64,000 nt of DNA, from positions 62,001-126,000 of the forward strand of contig NZ_LXUF01000016.1 in NCBI RefSeq assembly GCF_001648895.1, in the 5' to 3' direction. The notes beneath the pieces are model-generated. The model was given only the letters and a program-made list of their open reading frames with translations, did not search any database and had not been told where the DNA came from. Both the position numbers and the translations under genes were made by a program. Every line of letters begins with the position of its first letter. Position 1 is the stretch's first letter. Of this stretch, positions 9,870 through 20,441 are shown in pieces. The DNA comes from Methylovorus sp. MM2 (GTDB taxonomy: Bacteria; Pseudomonadota; Gammaproteobacteria; Burkholderiales; Methylophilaceae).

Positions 9870-10946
9870 ATGTTTTATAAGGTGAGTGTAGTGCGCATTG
9901 TTTATACTGTCATTTGTCTTTTAGTAATTTCTTTGCAATCAGCCTTGTTGCTAAACACAGCCAATGCGGAAGACATGCCATCTTTTAGAAGGTCGTTTTC
10001 TGGATACGCCCTGAGTGCTCAGAATCTTGCAGTTATAATTAATGATAGCGACCCAAAAAGCGTTGAAGTCGGCGCCTATTACGTGAAAATTCGCAAGATT
10101 CCGACAGCTAATGTGGTACATGTGAACATTCCTGTTGGTCGGGAAAAACTATCAATTACTGCATTCCAGACCTTAAAATCAACAATTGATGCTGCATTAA
10201 GCGATGACATTCAGGCCATCGTCATGATTTGGGCAACCCCTTATGCCGTTGAATGTAATTCCATCACCTCGGCATATACGTTAGGTTTCAATGCCAACCA
10301 ATGTCAAAACACATGTTCCCCAGGAAGTCTAAGTGCTTATTTTGACTCTGCCTCCAAAAAACCATTCAGTGACGTAAAGTACAGGATATCTATGTTGTTG
10401 CCTGTTGTATCAGTCACTGACGCCAAGGCGTTAATTGATCGCGGGTTGAAGAGTGATTACAGCGCACCTAAGGCGAATGCCTATTTCCTATCAACATCTG
10501 ATATTAATCGGAATTCCCGTGCAAGGTTTTTTCCGCAGTCGGGGGAGGTTACCCAACGCTATCTGACAATTAAGACGTTAAAGGCAGATAGTATCGCGAA
10601 TGAGCGGGACATCATGTTTTATGAAACTGGTTTGGCAAAGGTTCCTAGTCTTGAGACGTTAAGATTTTTGCCGGGCGCTTTAGCTGATCACTTGACCTCC
10701 TTCGGTGGGGATTTGTTAAATCATGGTCAGATGAGTAGCATGAAGTGGCTTGAGGCAGGGGCTACTGCGAGTTATGGAACGGTGTCTGAGCCATGTAATT
10801 ACTGGCAGAAGTTCCCAAATCCAGCTGTGTTGATGAAGCACTATCTTAATGGCGCGAGTGCAGTAGAGGCATACTGGAAAAGTGTTGCCTGGCCGACTCA
10901 GGGGGTGTTCATTGGCGAACCGTTGGCCTCTCCCTACCGCCGCTGA
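9870..10946 (+). CDS. TIGR03790-family exported protein of unknown function
   Basis: About 358 residues with an N-terminal hydrophobic signal segment (VYTVICLLVISLQSALLLN) and a mature part that starts after ANAED. Features such as LAVIINDSDPKSVEVGAYYVKIRKIP and VMIWATPYAVECNSITSAYTLGF fit the TIGR03790 family, which occurs mainly in genomes with exosortase. This matches the PEP-CTERM genes just upstream. Its biochemical role is unknown. The start is uncertain: ATG 9870, GTG 9864, or GTG 9891 (with AAGGTGAG before it) would all leave the signal peptide intact. Confidence 0.75.
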   Translation: MFYKVSVVRIVYTVICLLVISLQSALLLNTANAEDMPSFRRSFSGYALSAQNLAVIINDSDPKSVEVGAYYVKIRKIPTANVVHVNIPVGREKLSITAFQTLKSTIDAALSDDIQAIVMIWATPYAVECNSITSAYTLGFNANQCQNTCSPGSLSAYFDSASKKPFSDVKYRISMLLPVVSVTDAKALIDRGLKSDYSAPKANAYFLSTSDINRNSRARFFPQSGEVTQRYLTIKTLKADSIANERDIMFYETGLAKVPSLETLRFLPGALADHLTSFGGDLLNHGQMSSMKWLEAGATASYGTVSEPCNYWQKFPNPAVLMKHYLNGASAVEAYWKSVAWPTQGVFIGEPLASPYRR

Positions 10947-11055
10947 GTTGCATTGGTTGTCGTTCAAGCGCTGGCTATGCGATAATTCCACTCTTATCTA
11001 GGTTTGCTTTAGATTTTTGTAAGTTAAAGTTTTGCAAACTACACCACATTTCGAT

Positions 11056-11076
11056 AAAAGCCGTTCAGCGGCTTTT
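11056..11076 (+). terminator. Hairpin between the TIGR03790 gene and thrS
   Basis: Perfect 8-bp stem AAAAGCCG / CGGCTTTT with a 5-base loop, ending in TTTT. It probably terminates the upstream gene. It lies only 21 bases before the thrS start, so it could also be part of a translational operator for thrS, as is known for the different leader of E. coli thrS. Confidence 0.6.
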
Positions 11077-11097
11077 ACTGTTTATCAGTAGGGATAT

Positions 11098-13005
11098 ATG
11101 CCAGTTATTCGCTTGCCAGATGGTTCTGAACGTAAGTTCGATGCCCCCGTTACTGTTGCTGACGTCGCCATGAATATTGGCGCTGGTTTGGCGCGTGCGG
11201 CGCTCGGCGGTAAAGTCGATGGTAAGGTTGTCGATACCTCTTTTCTGATCGAGCAAGATGCAGACTTGGCTATCATCACGGATCGCGATGCAGAGGGTCT
11301 TGAGATCATCCGTCATTCAACGGCGCATCTATTGGCCTATGCGGTAAAAACATTATTTCCTGATGCACAAGTAACGATTGGCCCCGTGATCGAGAATGGC
11401 TTTTATTATGATTTCTCATATAAACGCCCATTCACTCCCGAAGATCTTGAAACTATCGAGAAAAAGATGGTCGAGCTTGCCAAGAAAGATGAGCAGGTCA
11501 CTCGAAAAGTATTGCCGCGAGATGAGGCTGTCGCTTACTTCAAATCAATAGGTGAAGCATACAAAGCGGAGATTATTTCTTCGATACCGGCAGGTGAAGA
11601 CGTATCCCTTTATAGTGAAGGTGAATTCACAGACTTGTGTCGTGGGCCGCATGTGCCATCTACAGGTAAACTTAAAGCCTTCAAGCTCATGAAACTCGCT
11701 GGAGCATATTGGCGTGGCGACTCTAATAATGAGATGTTACAGCGCATCTATGGTACTGCATGGGCGAAGAAGGAAGATCTTGATGCTCATTTGCATATGC
11801 TTGAAGAAGCGGAAAAGCGTGATCACCGTAAACTCGGCAAGCAATTAGATTACTTCCACATGCAAGATGAGGCGCCGGGCATGGTGTTTTGGCATCCTCG
11901 TGGCTGGAGCATCTGGCAAGAAGTCGAACAGTATATGCGTGAGATGTTCAAGACATACGGCTATCAGGAAGTCCGTACGCCTACCATCATGGATCGTACA
12001 CTTTGGGAAAAATCGGGACATTGGCAAAACTATCGTGACAATATGTTTACGACATCTTCTGAGAGTCGTGACTATGCGGTGAAGCCTATGAATTGCCCCG
12101 GGCACGTGCAGATATTCAATAATTCACTTCACAGCTATCGTGATCTGCCATTACGACTGGCGGAGTTCGGCTCCTGCCATCGCAACGAACCTTCTGGCTC
12201 TCTACACGGATTGATGCGTGTGCGTGGATTTACTCAGGATGATGCACATATTTTCTGTACTGAAAATCAGGTTGAGGCGGAAGTAGCTGACTTTATCAAG
12301 ATGCTTTACAAGGCTTATGCAGATTTTGGTTTCAAAGAGGTTTTGGTCAAGCTATCTACTCGCCCGGAGAAGCGCGTTGGTACTGATGAAGATTGGGATA
12401 AAGCCGAGACATCGCTTGCCAACGCGCTCAAGGTGAATGGTTTGGATTATGAGCTGCAACCAGGTGAAGGTGCATTTTATGGCCCTAAGATCGAATTCAC
12501 GCTGAAAGATAGTTTGGGCCGTCTATGGCAATGCGGCACGATCCAGCTTGATCCTAATCTGCCTGAGCGCCTTGGTGCAGAGTATGTCGCTGAAGATAAC
12601 AGCCGCAAGCACCCAGTGATGTTGCATCGCGCAATTGTAGGTTCAATGGAGCGCTTTATCGGTATTCTTGTGGAGAACTATGCGGGCGCGATGCCTGTTT
12701 GGTTATCGCCTATACAAGCGATGGTTTTGAATATCAGTGACAATCAAACCGAATATGTTGCAAAAGTGGTCTCAGAACTGAAGAAAAATGGCTTCAGAGT
12801 CGATTCGGACTTGAGAAATGAGAAGATAACCTATAAAATCCGCGAACATAGTTTGCAGAAGATGCCTTATCTGCTGATAGCAGGTGAGCGAGAAATGCAA
12901 AGTGGTCAAGTGGCCGTGCGTACCCGACAAGGTGAAGACCTAGGTTCAATGTCTGTAAGTGCGTTTATAGAGCGCCTTAAAAATGACATAGATACAAAGG
13001 TTTAA
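11098..13005 (+). CDS. thrS: Threonyl-tRNA synthetase
   Basis: Charges tRNA-Thr. The 635 residues are of full bacterial length: an N-terminal TGS domain (residues 1-60), the editing domain with [12 protein letters not shown], the class II catalytic core with [10 protein letters not shown] (zinc Cys) and motif 2 around [19 protein letters not shown], and the C-terminal anticodon-binding domain. SD AGTAGGGA precedes the ATG. It heads the conserved block thrS-infC-rpmI-rplT-pheST. Confidence 0.97.
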   Translation: MPVIRLPDGSERKFDAPVTVADVAMNIGAGLARAALGGKVDGKVVDTSFLIEQDADLAIITDRDAEGLEIIRHSTAHLLAYAVKTLFPDAQVTIGPVIENGFYYDFSYKRPFTPEDLETIEKKMVELAKKDEQVTRKVLPRDEAVAYFKSIGEAYKAEIISSIPAGEDVSLYSEGEFTDLCRGPHVPSTGKLKAFKLMKLAGAYWRGDSNNEMLQRIYGTAWAKKEDLDAHLHMLEEAEKRDHRKLGKQLDYFHMQDEAPGMVFWHPRGWSIWQEVEQYMREMFKTYGYQEVRTPTIMDRTLWEKSGHWQNYRDNMFTTSSESRDYAVKPMNCPGHVQIFNNSLHSYRDLPLRLAEFGSCHRNEPSGSLHGLMRVRGFTQDDAHIFCTENQVEAEVADFIKMLYKAYADFGFKEVLVKLSTRPEKRVGTDEDWDKAETSLANALKVNGLDYELQPGEGAFYGPKIEFTLKDSLGRLWQCGTIQLDPNLPERLGAEYVAEDNSRKHPVMLHRAIVGSMERFIGILVENYAGAMPVWLSPIQAMVLNISDNQTEYVAKVVSELKKNGFRVDSDLRNEKITYKIREHSLQKMPYLLIAGEREMQSGQVAVRTRQGEDLGSMSVSAFIERLKNDIDTKV

Positions 13006-13063
13006 CCTGCGTGTAGCGCGGTTTATTATTTTGGCCTTTTAATAAATAACTGGAGAATTTGCG

Positions 13064-13588
13064 ATAGCTCAAGATAAAGAAGTACGAATCAATGGTGACA
13101 TTACAGCGCCACAAGTTCGTTTGGTAGGGATAGAGGGTGAGCCACTTGGCGTAATGAGTCTGAGTGAAGCGTTTGCAAAAGCGGAAGAAGCTGATATCGA
13201 TTTGGTAGAGATCGCGCCGCAAGCAGCCCCACCGGTGTGTCGTTTGATGGATTACGGCAAGTTCAAGTATGCCGAAAGCAAAAAACAGCACGAAGCCCGT
13301 CTTAAGCAAAAGCAGGTTCAGGTAAAAGAAGTAAAATTTCGCCCTGGAACGGATGATGGCGATTACAACGTCAAGTTGCGTAATCTGATTCGTTTCTTGC
13401 AGGATGGTGATAAAGCCAAAATAACATTGCGTTTTCGTGGTCGTGAGATCACCCATCAGGAGCTTGGTTTAGCCCTGTTGAAGCGTGTTGAGGCAGATTT
13501 GCAGGAGTATGCGGTAGTCGAGCAGTTCCCTAAGATGGAAGGCCGTCAGATGGTGATGGTACTTGGGCCGCACAAGAAAGTGAAATAG
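13064..13588 (+). CDS. infC: Translation initiation factor IF-3 (ATA start codon)
   Basis: IF-3 binds the 30S subunit and rejects non-canonical start codons. The first AUG-like codon in frame (TTG 13121) would remove 19 conserved residues. Reading upstream gives [19 protein letters not shown], the normal IF-3 N-terminus, beginning at ATA 13064-13066 with TGGAGA 7 bases before it. The product is then 174 residues, the usual length. A rare start codon in infC is the basis of its autoregulation in E. coli (AUU there), so ATA probably serves the same purpose. [15 protein letters not shown] and the C-terminal domain ending GPHKKVK are present. Confidence 0.9.
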   Translation: MAQDKEVRINGDITAPQVRLVGIEGEPLGVMSLSEAFAKAEEADIDLVEIAPQAAPPVCRLMDYGKFKYAESKKQHEARLKQKQVQVKEVKFRPGTDDGDYNVKLRNLIRFLQDGDKAKITLRFRGREITHQELGLALLKRVEADLQEYAVVEQFPKMEGRQMVMVLGPHKKVK

Positions 13589-13593
13589 ATTGA

Positions 13594-13651
13594 TTCGATT
13601 CAGGTGAATGCTGAATCGAATGTAAGTTGTAGTAAGTTGTACCAAGCTGTA
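13594..13651 (+). promoter_or_regulatory. Hairpin and 10-bp tandem repeat in the infC-rpmI spacer
   Basis: The spacer begins with a perfect 10-bp stem TTCGATTCAG (13594-13603) / CTGAATCGAA (13611-13620) with a 7-base loop and no T-run. Three 10-base units follow directly: GTAAGTTGTA, GTAAGTTGTA and CCAAGCTGTA (13622-13651). The lack of a T-run argues against a terminator. A leader for ribosomal-protein control of rpmI-rplT (L20 autoregulation in other bacteria) is a reasonable guess. Confidence 0.45.
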
Positions 13652-13710
13652 GCGACGTGGCCTAAAGGCATGCCCGATCGCTCTTTTTATATTCCTTTTA
13701 GGAGAAAAAA

Positions 13711-13908
13711 ATGCCAAAGATGAAGACCAAGAGCGGCGCTAAAAAGCGCTTTAAGTTCTTAGGGAATGGCAAGGTTAAGCGTACCCATTCGCACCTGCGT
13801 CATATCCTGACCAAGAAGACCACCAAGCAAAAGCGTAAACTACGCGGCACGGCGATCGTTTCCCCAACTGATGTCAAACGCGTTCGCGCGATGATGCCAA
13901 CGGCTTAA
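13711..13908 (+). CDS. rpmI: 50S ribosomal protein L35
   Basis: A 65-residue basic protein of the large ribosomal subunit. [21 protein letters not shown] is the family start and [19 protein letters not shown] the core. A strong SD (AGGAGAAAAAA) precedes the ATG. It is followed after 11 bases by rplT, the usual pair. Confidence 0.97.
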   Translation: MPKMKTKSGAKKRFKFLGNGKVKRTHSHLRHILTKKTTKQKRKLRGTAIVSPTDVKRVRAMMPTA

Positions 13909-13919
13909 GGAGATAGATC

Positions 13920-14282
13920 ATGCCTAGAGTCAAACGTGGTGTCATAGCTCGTGCACGTCATAAAAAGGTTCTTGATGCAGCCAAGGGTTACCGTGGTCGC
14001 CGTAAGAACGTTTACCGTGTAGCTAAACAAGCAGTGATGAAGGCGGGGCAATATGCTTACCGCGATCGTCGCCAAAGAAAACGTCAGTTCCGTGCTCTGT
14101 GGATCGCGCGTATCAACGCCGGTGCACGTGAATATGGATTGACATATAGCCGTTTCATCAACGGTTTGAAGAAGTCTGCGATTGAAGTGGATCGTAAAGT
14201 GTTAGCTGATCTTGCTGTATTCGACAAAGTGGCTTTTGCCAAGTTTGCTGAATTGGCTAAATCAGGTCTCGCTGCCGCTTAA
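13920..14282 (+). CDS. rplT: 50S ribosomal protein L20
   Basis: A 120-residue protein that binds 23S rRNA early in large-subunit assembly and in several bacteria represses its own operon. [30 protein letters not shown] and [19 protein letters not shown] are family signatures. SD AAGGAGATAGATC precedes the ATG. The gene ends the infC-rpmI-rplT unit before a strong terminator. Confidence 0.97.
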   Translation: MPRVKRGVIARARHKKVLDAAKGYRGRRKNVYRVAKQAVMKAGQYAYRDRRQRKRQFRALWIARINAGAREYGLTYSRFINGLKKSAIEVDRKVLADLAVFDKVAFAKFAELAKSGLAAA

Positions 14283-14295
14283 TTCGCTGCAAGTT

Positions 14296-14324
14296 AAAAA
14301 GGAGGCCGAGCGCCTCCTTTTTTT
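14296..14324 (+). terminator. Intrinsic terminator after rplT
   Basis: GGAGGC / GCCTCC stem with a 5-base loop, extended by AAAAA on the left and seven T on the right. pheS must therefore have its own promoter in 14325-14463. Confidence 0.92.
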
Positions 14325-14403
14325 ACGGGTATTTTTATCACTGCTGTGTATGGGCGATTTACTTTAAAATGCTTGCGTTCACTGTATTGTTGAAAATATC
14401 TGA

Positions 14404-15447
<1,044 letters not shown>

Positions 15448-15468
15448 TCGAAGCCAGGATTAAACTAT

Positions 15469-17823
15469 ATGCAATTTTCTGAACAATGGCTGCGTCAATA
15501 CGTAAACCCTGCGCTTGATAGTGAAGCATTAGGTCATGCATTAACCATGGCAGGGCTAGAGGTTGAAGGCCTTGATGCTGTTGGTGCCGCCTTCAGTAAA
15601 GTAGTGATCGGCAAGATCATCAGTGCGGATAAGCACCCTGATGCTGACCGTTTGCAGGTATGTAAAGTCGATGTAGGGGCTACCGAACCTTTACAGATCG
15701 TCTGTGGCGCACAGAATGCACGTGTAGGGCTTAAAGCCCCTTGCGCACTTGTTGGCGCGAAACTGCCGGGCTTTGATATAAAAGAAGCCAAGGTGCGTGG
15801 CGTAGAATCTTTCGGCATGATGTGTTCTGCCAAAGAGCTGGGACTTGCTGAAGAAAGTAGTGGATTGCTAGAGCTTCCTGAAGATGCCATTATCGGTCAG
15901 GATATTCGAGAGTTCCTAGATCTGAACGATAAACTCTTTACACTCAAACTTACGCCAAACCGCAGCGATTGCCTCAGTATCCTAGGTGTAGCACGTGAAG
16001 TCTCTGCGTTGACTGGTGCGGTTTTAACATTACCTCAATCGGAAAGTGTTACAGCATCTGCTGGCGCTAAAAAACAAGTCGTAGTTCAGCAATCAGCAGA
16101 GTGTCCACGCTATACAGGTCGATTTATCCGAGAAGTCAATGCAAGTGCAGTGACGCCTGCTTGGATGGTGCGTCGTCTTGAACGTGGTGGGCTACGCAGC
16201 ATCAGTGCGATTGTCGATGTGACGAATTATGTCTTACTTGAAATGGGGCAGCCGTTGCATGCGTTCGATGCAGCGAAATTTCAAGGTGATGTACAAATCA
16301 GATTCGCCAACCCAAAAGAGCAGATTCAATTATTGAACCAGCAGCAAGTCGAATTACATCCTGATATGCTGGTGATCGCTGATGATACGGGCGCGATTGC
16401 GTTAGCCGGTATCATGGGCGGTGCATCAACGGCTGTTTCTGATACTACTCGGGATATCTTTCTTGAAAGTGCCTTTTTTACCCCGGAGGTGATCGTAGGT
16501 AAAGCGCGTCGTTTAGGCTTGAGTACCGATTCTTCCTATCGATTCGAGCGCGGTGTTGATTATGGCAATACGTTATTTGCATTAGAGCGTGCAACTGCAT
16601 TGATACAGGCGATATGTGGTGGCGAAGCGGGCGAGATAACTGAAGTGCTAGCACCATTGCCTGTGCGTAAGCCAGTCACATTGGGCATGACTAAGTTGGT
16701 TTCGGTGCTTGGTATTTCGCTAGATGAGGCGACAGTTGAACGACTATTCAACCAGCTTGGTTTTCACTATGAAAATAAGGCGGGTGTTTTCACAGTAACG
16801 CCACCTAGCTATCGATTCGATATCAGTATTGAAGAAGATTTGATCGAAGAGGTCGCGCGCCTACATGGCTATGACAATATCCCCGCGATTGCGCCTCAAG
16901 ATATCGTGACCATGCTACCGTCTTCAGAAGGCACACTAAGTCGTAAATGGTTAAGCGATATCTTGACTGGTAGTGGTTATCAAGAGATTGTGAGCTATAG
17001 CTTTGTCGATGAAAGCTGGGAAAAGGAATTGCTTGGTAATCCTGAGTCAATACCACTAAAGAATCCTATTGCCAGCAATATGAGTGTGATGCGGTCTGGC
17101 TTGTGGGGTGGTCTGCTTGATACCTTGGTGTATAACCTGAACCGTAAGCAGGATCGTGTGCGCCTTTTCGAGATTGGTGCTACTTATGCTCGGTCTGCTA
17201 AGGGGTATCATGAGACAACGCGCATATCTGGTTTAGCCTATGGCGATGCAAACCCGGAGCAATGGGCTGAATCCGCACGTGAAGTGGACTTCTTCGATGT
17301 TAAAGCCGAAGTTGATATGCTGACTAACGGACGTGCTGAATATCGCGCTGCACAGCACGCAGCGTTGCATCCTGGTCAATCTGCACAAGTCTATCTGAAT
17401 GGTGTTGCTATTGGTTGGATAGGCAAGCTGCATCCAAAATGGCAGCAACATTATCAGTTGGCGCGGGGTGCCGTACTTTTTGAACTTGATGTTGCGCCGC
17501 TTTTAGAAAGTTCGGTCGCACGTTATGTGGCTGTGCCGAAATTTCCACCGGTAAGACGTGATCTTGCAGTTGTCGTTGATGAAAAAGTCTCGGTGCGAGC
17601 GTTGTTAAAAACGATGACGGAAGCAAACATCCAATATGTCTATGATATTGCTTTGTTTGATGTTTATCGTGGAAAAGGCATAGCGGAAAACAAAAAAAGC
17701 CTTGCATTTCTAGTGCTTATGCAAGATACTCAAAAGACATTAACCGATGCAGAAACTGATGCGGCGATGTCCGCGCTTGTGGAATTAATTGTTCGCCAGC
17801 ATGATGCCGAGTTGAGAAAATAA
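15469..17823 (+). CDS. pheT: Phenylalanyl-tRNA synthetase beta subunit
   Basis: The 784-residue beta subunit, which holds tRNA-binding and editing domains. In order: N-terminal tRNA-binding OB fold (about residues 40-150, with DKHPDADRLQVC), B3/B4 editing domain, B5 domain, catalytic-like core, and C-terminal FDX-ACB anticodon domain (FPPVRRDLAVVVDE onward). It is cotranscribed with pheS. Confidence 0.96.
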   Translation: MQFSEQWLRQYVNPALDSEALGHALTMAGLEVEGLDAVGAAFSKVVIGKIISADKHPDADRLQVCKVDVGATEPLQIVCGAQNARVGLKAPCALVGAKLPGFDIKEAKVRGVESFGMMCSAKELGLAEESSGLLELPEDAIIGQDIREFLDLNDKLFTLKLTPNRSDCLSILGVAREVSALTGAVLTLPQSESVTASAGAKKQVVVQQSAECPRYTGRFIREVNASAVTPAWMVRRLERGGLRSISAIVDVTNYVLLEMGQPLHAFDAAKFQGDVQIRFANPKEQIQLLNQQQVELHPDMLVIADDTGAIALAGIMGGASTAVSDTTRDIFLESAFFTPEVIVGKARRLGLSTDSSYRFERGVDYGNTLFALERATALIQAICGGEAGEITEVLAPLPVRKPVTLGMTKLVSVLGISLDEATVERLFNQLGFHYENKAGVFTVTPPSYRFDISIEEDLIEEVARLHGYDNIPAIAPQDIVTMLPSSEGTLSRKWLSDILTGSGYQEIVSYSFVDESWEKELLGNPESIPLKNPIASNMSVMRSGLWGGLLDTLVYNLNRKQDRVRLFEIGATYARSAKGYHETTRISGLAYGDANPEQWAESAREVDFFDVKAEVDMLTNGRAEYRAAQHAALHPGQSAQVYLNGVAIGWIGKLHPKWQQHYQLARGAVLFELDVAPLLESSVARYVAVPKFPPVRRDLAVVVDEKVSVRALLKTMTEANIQYVYDIALFDVYRGKGIAENKKSLAFLVLMQDTQKTLTDAETDAAMSALVELIVRQHDAELRK

Positions 17824-17859
17824 GCATTAAGAATTTAAGAAAGTAGTTGAGAGGTTTGC

Positions 17860-18162
17860 ATGACACTAACTAAAGCTGATTTAGCTGATTTACTTTTTGA
17901 ACAAGTGGGACTGAATAAACGCGAAGCCAAGGATATGGTTGAAGCGTTTTTTGAAGAAATTCGCACAGCACTTGAAACTGGCGATAGTGTCAAACTTTCT
18001 GGTTTTGGTAACTTTGAGTTACGTAAGAAATCCGAGCGTCCAGGTCGTAATCCAAAAACAGGTGAAGAAATCCCTATCACTGCACGACGCGTTGTAACCT
18101 TCCATGCTAGCCAAAAGCTCAAAAGCAAGGTAGAGGAGGCATATGCCGGAGTCAGCGCTTAA
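17860..18162 (+). CDS. ihfA: Integration host factor alpha subunit
   Basis: A 100-residue DNA-bending protein of the HU/IHF family. [24 protein letters not shown] and [29 protein letters not shown] identify it as IhfA rather than HU. Its position directly behind pheT is conserved in gamma- and betaproteobacteria. It bends DNA by about 160 degrees, which matters at sigma-54 promoters such as the one at 8788. Confidence 0.95.
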   Translation: MTLTKADLADLLFEQVGLNKREAKDMVEAFFEEIRTALETGDSVKLSGFGNFELRKKSERPGRNPKTGEEIPITARRVVTFHASQKLKSKVEEAYAGVSA

Positions 18163-18568
18163 GGTCGTCTTACCCCCTATCCCTGCCAAGCGTTACTTCA
18201 CCATTGGCGAAGTAAGTGATTTGTGCGGGGTAAAGCCGCATGTGTTGCGCTATTGGGAGCAAGAATTTACGCAGCTTAAGCCTGTAAAACGTCGCGGTAA
18301 TCGTCGCTATTACCAACATCACGAAGTGTTATTGATTCGCCGTATTCGCGAGTTGCTCTATGAGCAAGGCTTTACTATCAGCGGTGCTCGTAATCGCCTC
18401 GATGGTCACGATCATCGTATGAGTGAGGCTGTTACTAACGCAGGGAGTGCGGCGGTCAAGCCGTCGGCTTTTGAGGCCCGGTTGGCTGCTGAGTCGAGCA
18501 GCGGCATTGATTCATTTGCTTTACGTAGTGAGTTGCGAGAAGTGCTGAGTCTTCTCAGGGTCAATTAG
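18143..18568 (+). CDS. MerR-family transcriptional regulator
   Basis: A 141-residue protein with an N-terminal MerR winged helix ([22 protein letters not shown]), then [23 protein letters not shown] and a short C-terminal part without an obvious metal- or drug-binding Cys cluster. The start overlaps the 3' end of ihfA by 20 bases and has a strong GAGGAGG. This small MerR protein between ihfA and tRNA-Pro is conserved in related proteobacteria. Its target is not known to me. Confidence 0.88.
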   Translation: MPESALKVVLPPIPAKRYFTIGEVSDLCGVKPHVLRYWEQEFTQLKPVKRRGNRRYYQHHEVLLIRRIRELLYEQGFTISGARNRLDGHDHRMSEAVTNAGSAAVKPSAFEARLAAESSSGIDSFALRSELREVLSLLRVN

Positions 18569-18612
18569 TAGAAAAAACCTGCTCTCTGCTTGGTTTGTAG
18601 TTACATCCTTCT

Positions 18613-18640
18613 GTTTAGACCCCACCTTTTCCGTTATAAT
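18613..18640 (+). promoter_or_regulatory. Promoter of tRNA-Pro
   Basis: A perfect -10 hexamer TATAAT (18635-18640) with TTTAGA at -35 and a 16-base spacer, 35 bases before the tRNA. Confidence 0.6.
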
Positions 18641-18675
18641 ATCTGGCTTGCTGTTGATATTGAACAGCAACGGTT

Positions 18676-18752
18676 CGGGGCGTAGCGCAGCCTGGTAGCG
18701 TACTTGCATGGGGTGCAAGGGGTCGTGTGTTCGAATCACACCGTCCCGACCA
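18676..18752 (+). tRNA. tRNA-Pro (GGG)
   Basis: A 77-base cloverleaf. The acceptor stem pairs CGGGGCG with CGTCCCG, the anticodon stem is CTTGC/GCAAG around loop ATGGGGT (anticodon GGG at 18710-18712), and the T arm is GTGTG-TTCGAAT-CACAC. The CCA end is encoded (ACCA at 18749-18752). The tRNA follows the ihfA-merR pair, as in many betaproteobacteria. Confidence 0.96.
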
Positions 18753-18757
18753 AATAT

Positions 18758-18790
18758 AAATGCCATTTCTAATTAAGAGTGGCATTTTTT
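18758..18790 (+). terminator. Intrinsic terminator after tRNA-Pro
   Basis: AAATGCCA (18758-18765) pairs with TGGCATTT (18780-18787), a 14-base loop between, and the right arm continues into a T-rich stretch. Confidence 0.75.
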
Positions 18791-18829
18791 ATTTTTACCT
18801 CCTCCTTCTATCTGATAGATTCGATTACT

Positions 18830-20386
18830 ATGACCATTGATCATCAGCCATCAATCCTATCATTGAACTCATCCTTGAGTACTGTTGATTACCCCGCTTC
18901 ATTTCCACTTGCACGACGATTGCAACGCAATATTCATTTTCATCTTGGGCCTACTAATTCCGGCAAGACTTATCATGCTTTGCAGATTTTGCAGCAGGCA
19001 AAGTCTGGTGTTTATCTTGCTCCTTTGAGATTGTTGGCGATGGAAATCAGGGATCGCCTCCATGAAGCTGGCGTGCCCTGCAACCTTATCACCGGTGAGG
19101 AACGGGATATCATTCCCGGTGCCCAGCACACGGCTTGTACGGTAGAGATGATGCATTCTGGTCGTGAGGTGGATGTTGCCATCATCGATGAGATCCAGAT
19201 GTTGCATGATGCAGATCGTGGATATGCATGGACTGCGGCGTTGGTGGGTGTTCCAGCTAAAGAGGTGTTCGTTTGTGGTTCAGATGCCGTGACGGATGCT
19301 TGCTTGCGTGTCATTGCAGCTTTAGGCGAGCGCTATGATATAACTCGGCTAGAACGTAAGACGCCATTACTGCTAGAAGAGTACTCTATCTGCGGGTCTC
19401 AATATAACCGCTGGCGATTGAAAGGAAAATTGCAGAAAGGGGATGCGGTCATTGCTTTTTCGCGCAAGGATGTTTTGACCCTCGCGGCCCGTATCCGACA
19501 GTGGGGTTTTGGTGTTGCGACGATCTATGGGGCTTTGTCGCCTGAAGTCAGGCGTACCGAGGCGCGCCGTTTTGTCAGTGGCGAAGCAGATGTTTTGGTG
19601 GCGACCGATGCTATTGGGATGGGACTTAATCTGCCTATTCGGCGCGTGGTATTTTCTGCCATTCATAAGTTCGATGGCGTTGCCAGCCGACCCTTAGGCG
19701 CGACTGAAACACGTCAGATTGCTGGCAGGGCGGGTCGGTATGGCATATACGACATCGGGTATGTGACTGCTTTTGAAGACGATGAGATGTTGCATCTCGA
19801 GCATATGTTGACGACATCTGATGCTGTCAATCTCGGTAAATTACCGGTTGCCCCGAATTGGCCGAATATCAGCGGGCTTTCCAACCGATTACATAATAAC
19901 CGTATAGGCGAGCTTCTCACTTATTTCTGTGAACGCATCGGCATCGATAGCCCGCTATTCGAGGTAGCCCATCTTGAAGGGCAGGTGAATCTTGGTCATA
20001 TCATCGATTTACACGTGCCAGACTTATCGCTTGCGCATAAATTTATCTTCTCCTGCGCCCCGATTTCATTGGATAAAAGTCACGAACTGGATTATTTCCT
20101 TCTTTGTCTCAAGGCTTTTTCAGCTAACTTAAAAAAACCTTTGCCCGCCGATACCCAATGGTTGGATTCGCGCGGAGCACAATATCTGGAGAAGGCGGAG
20201 GCATTGGGTAAAGACATTAGTCTCTATGCATGGCTTGCCTTTAAGTTTCCCCAAACCTTTATTGAGGGTGACTTGGTACCTGCCTTACGTAATAAAGTGA
20301 GTCGCTATATTGAGCAGGCGCTGCTTGTTCAGGCTGGTTATGGGGAGACTTCACGCGAGATATTCTATGACAATGGCCCGCGTTAG
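18830..20386 (+). CDS. SUV3-type RNA helicase
   Basis: A 518-residue superfamily 2 helicase resembling SUV3, the helicase of the mitochondrial RNA degradosome. Walker A is GPTNSGKT near residue 44, Walker B is IDEIQM (DEIQ box), IYGALSPEVRR and DAIGMGLNLP form motifs IV-V, and QIAGRAGRYG is motif VI. A SUV3-like C-terminal helical part follows. It should unwind RNA with ATP, probably in RNA turnover. ATG 18830 is preferred over GTG 18779, which overlaps the terminator of the tRNA. SUV3 homologues are best known from alphaproteobacteria and mitochondria, so its presence here is noteworthy. Confidence 0.85.
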   Translation: MTIDHQPSILSLNSSLSTVDYPASFPLARRLQRNIHFHLGPTNSGKTYHALQILQQAKSGVYLAPLRLLAMEIRDRLHEAGVPCNLITGEERDIIPGAQHTACTVEMMHSGREVDVAIIDEIQMLHDADRGYAWTAALVGVPAKEVFVCGSDAVTDACLRVIAALGERYDITRLERKTPLLLEEYSICGSQYNRWRLKGKLQKGDAVIAFSRKDVLTLAARIRQWGFGVATIYGALSPEVRRTEARRFVSGEADVLVATDAIGMGLNLPIRRVVFSAIHKFDGVASRPLGATETRQIAGRAGRYGIYDIGYVTAFEDDEMLHLEHMLTTSDAVNLGKLPVAPNWPNISGLSNRLHNNRIGELLTYFCERIGIDSPLFEVAHLEGQVNLGHIIDLHVPDLSLAHKFIFSCAPISLDKSHELDYFLLCLKAFSANLKKPLPADTQWLDSRGAQYLEKAEALGKDISLYAWLAFKFPQTFIEGDLVPALRNKVSRYIEQALLVQAGYGETSREIFYDNGPR

Positions 20387-20441
20387 TTTGTTAGTGTTAT
20401 GTACTTTAGCGAAAGCGTTAGCCCATCTGCTAATAGAATTA

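Noticed and set aside
13121-13588. IF-3 starting at TTG 13121
   Set aside because: It would drop 19 residues that match the conserved IF-3 N-terminus and has no SD at the right distance.
18676-18790. tRNA-Pro as attachment site of an integrated element
   Set aside because: No integrase, no repeat of the tRNA 3' end was seen downstream, and the next gene is a housekeeping-type helicase.
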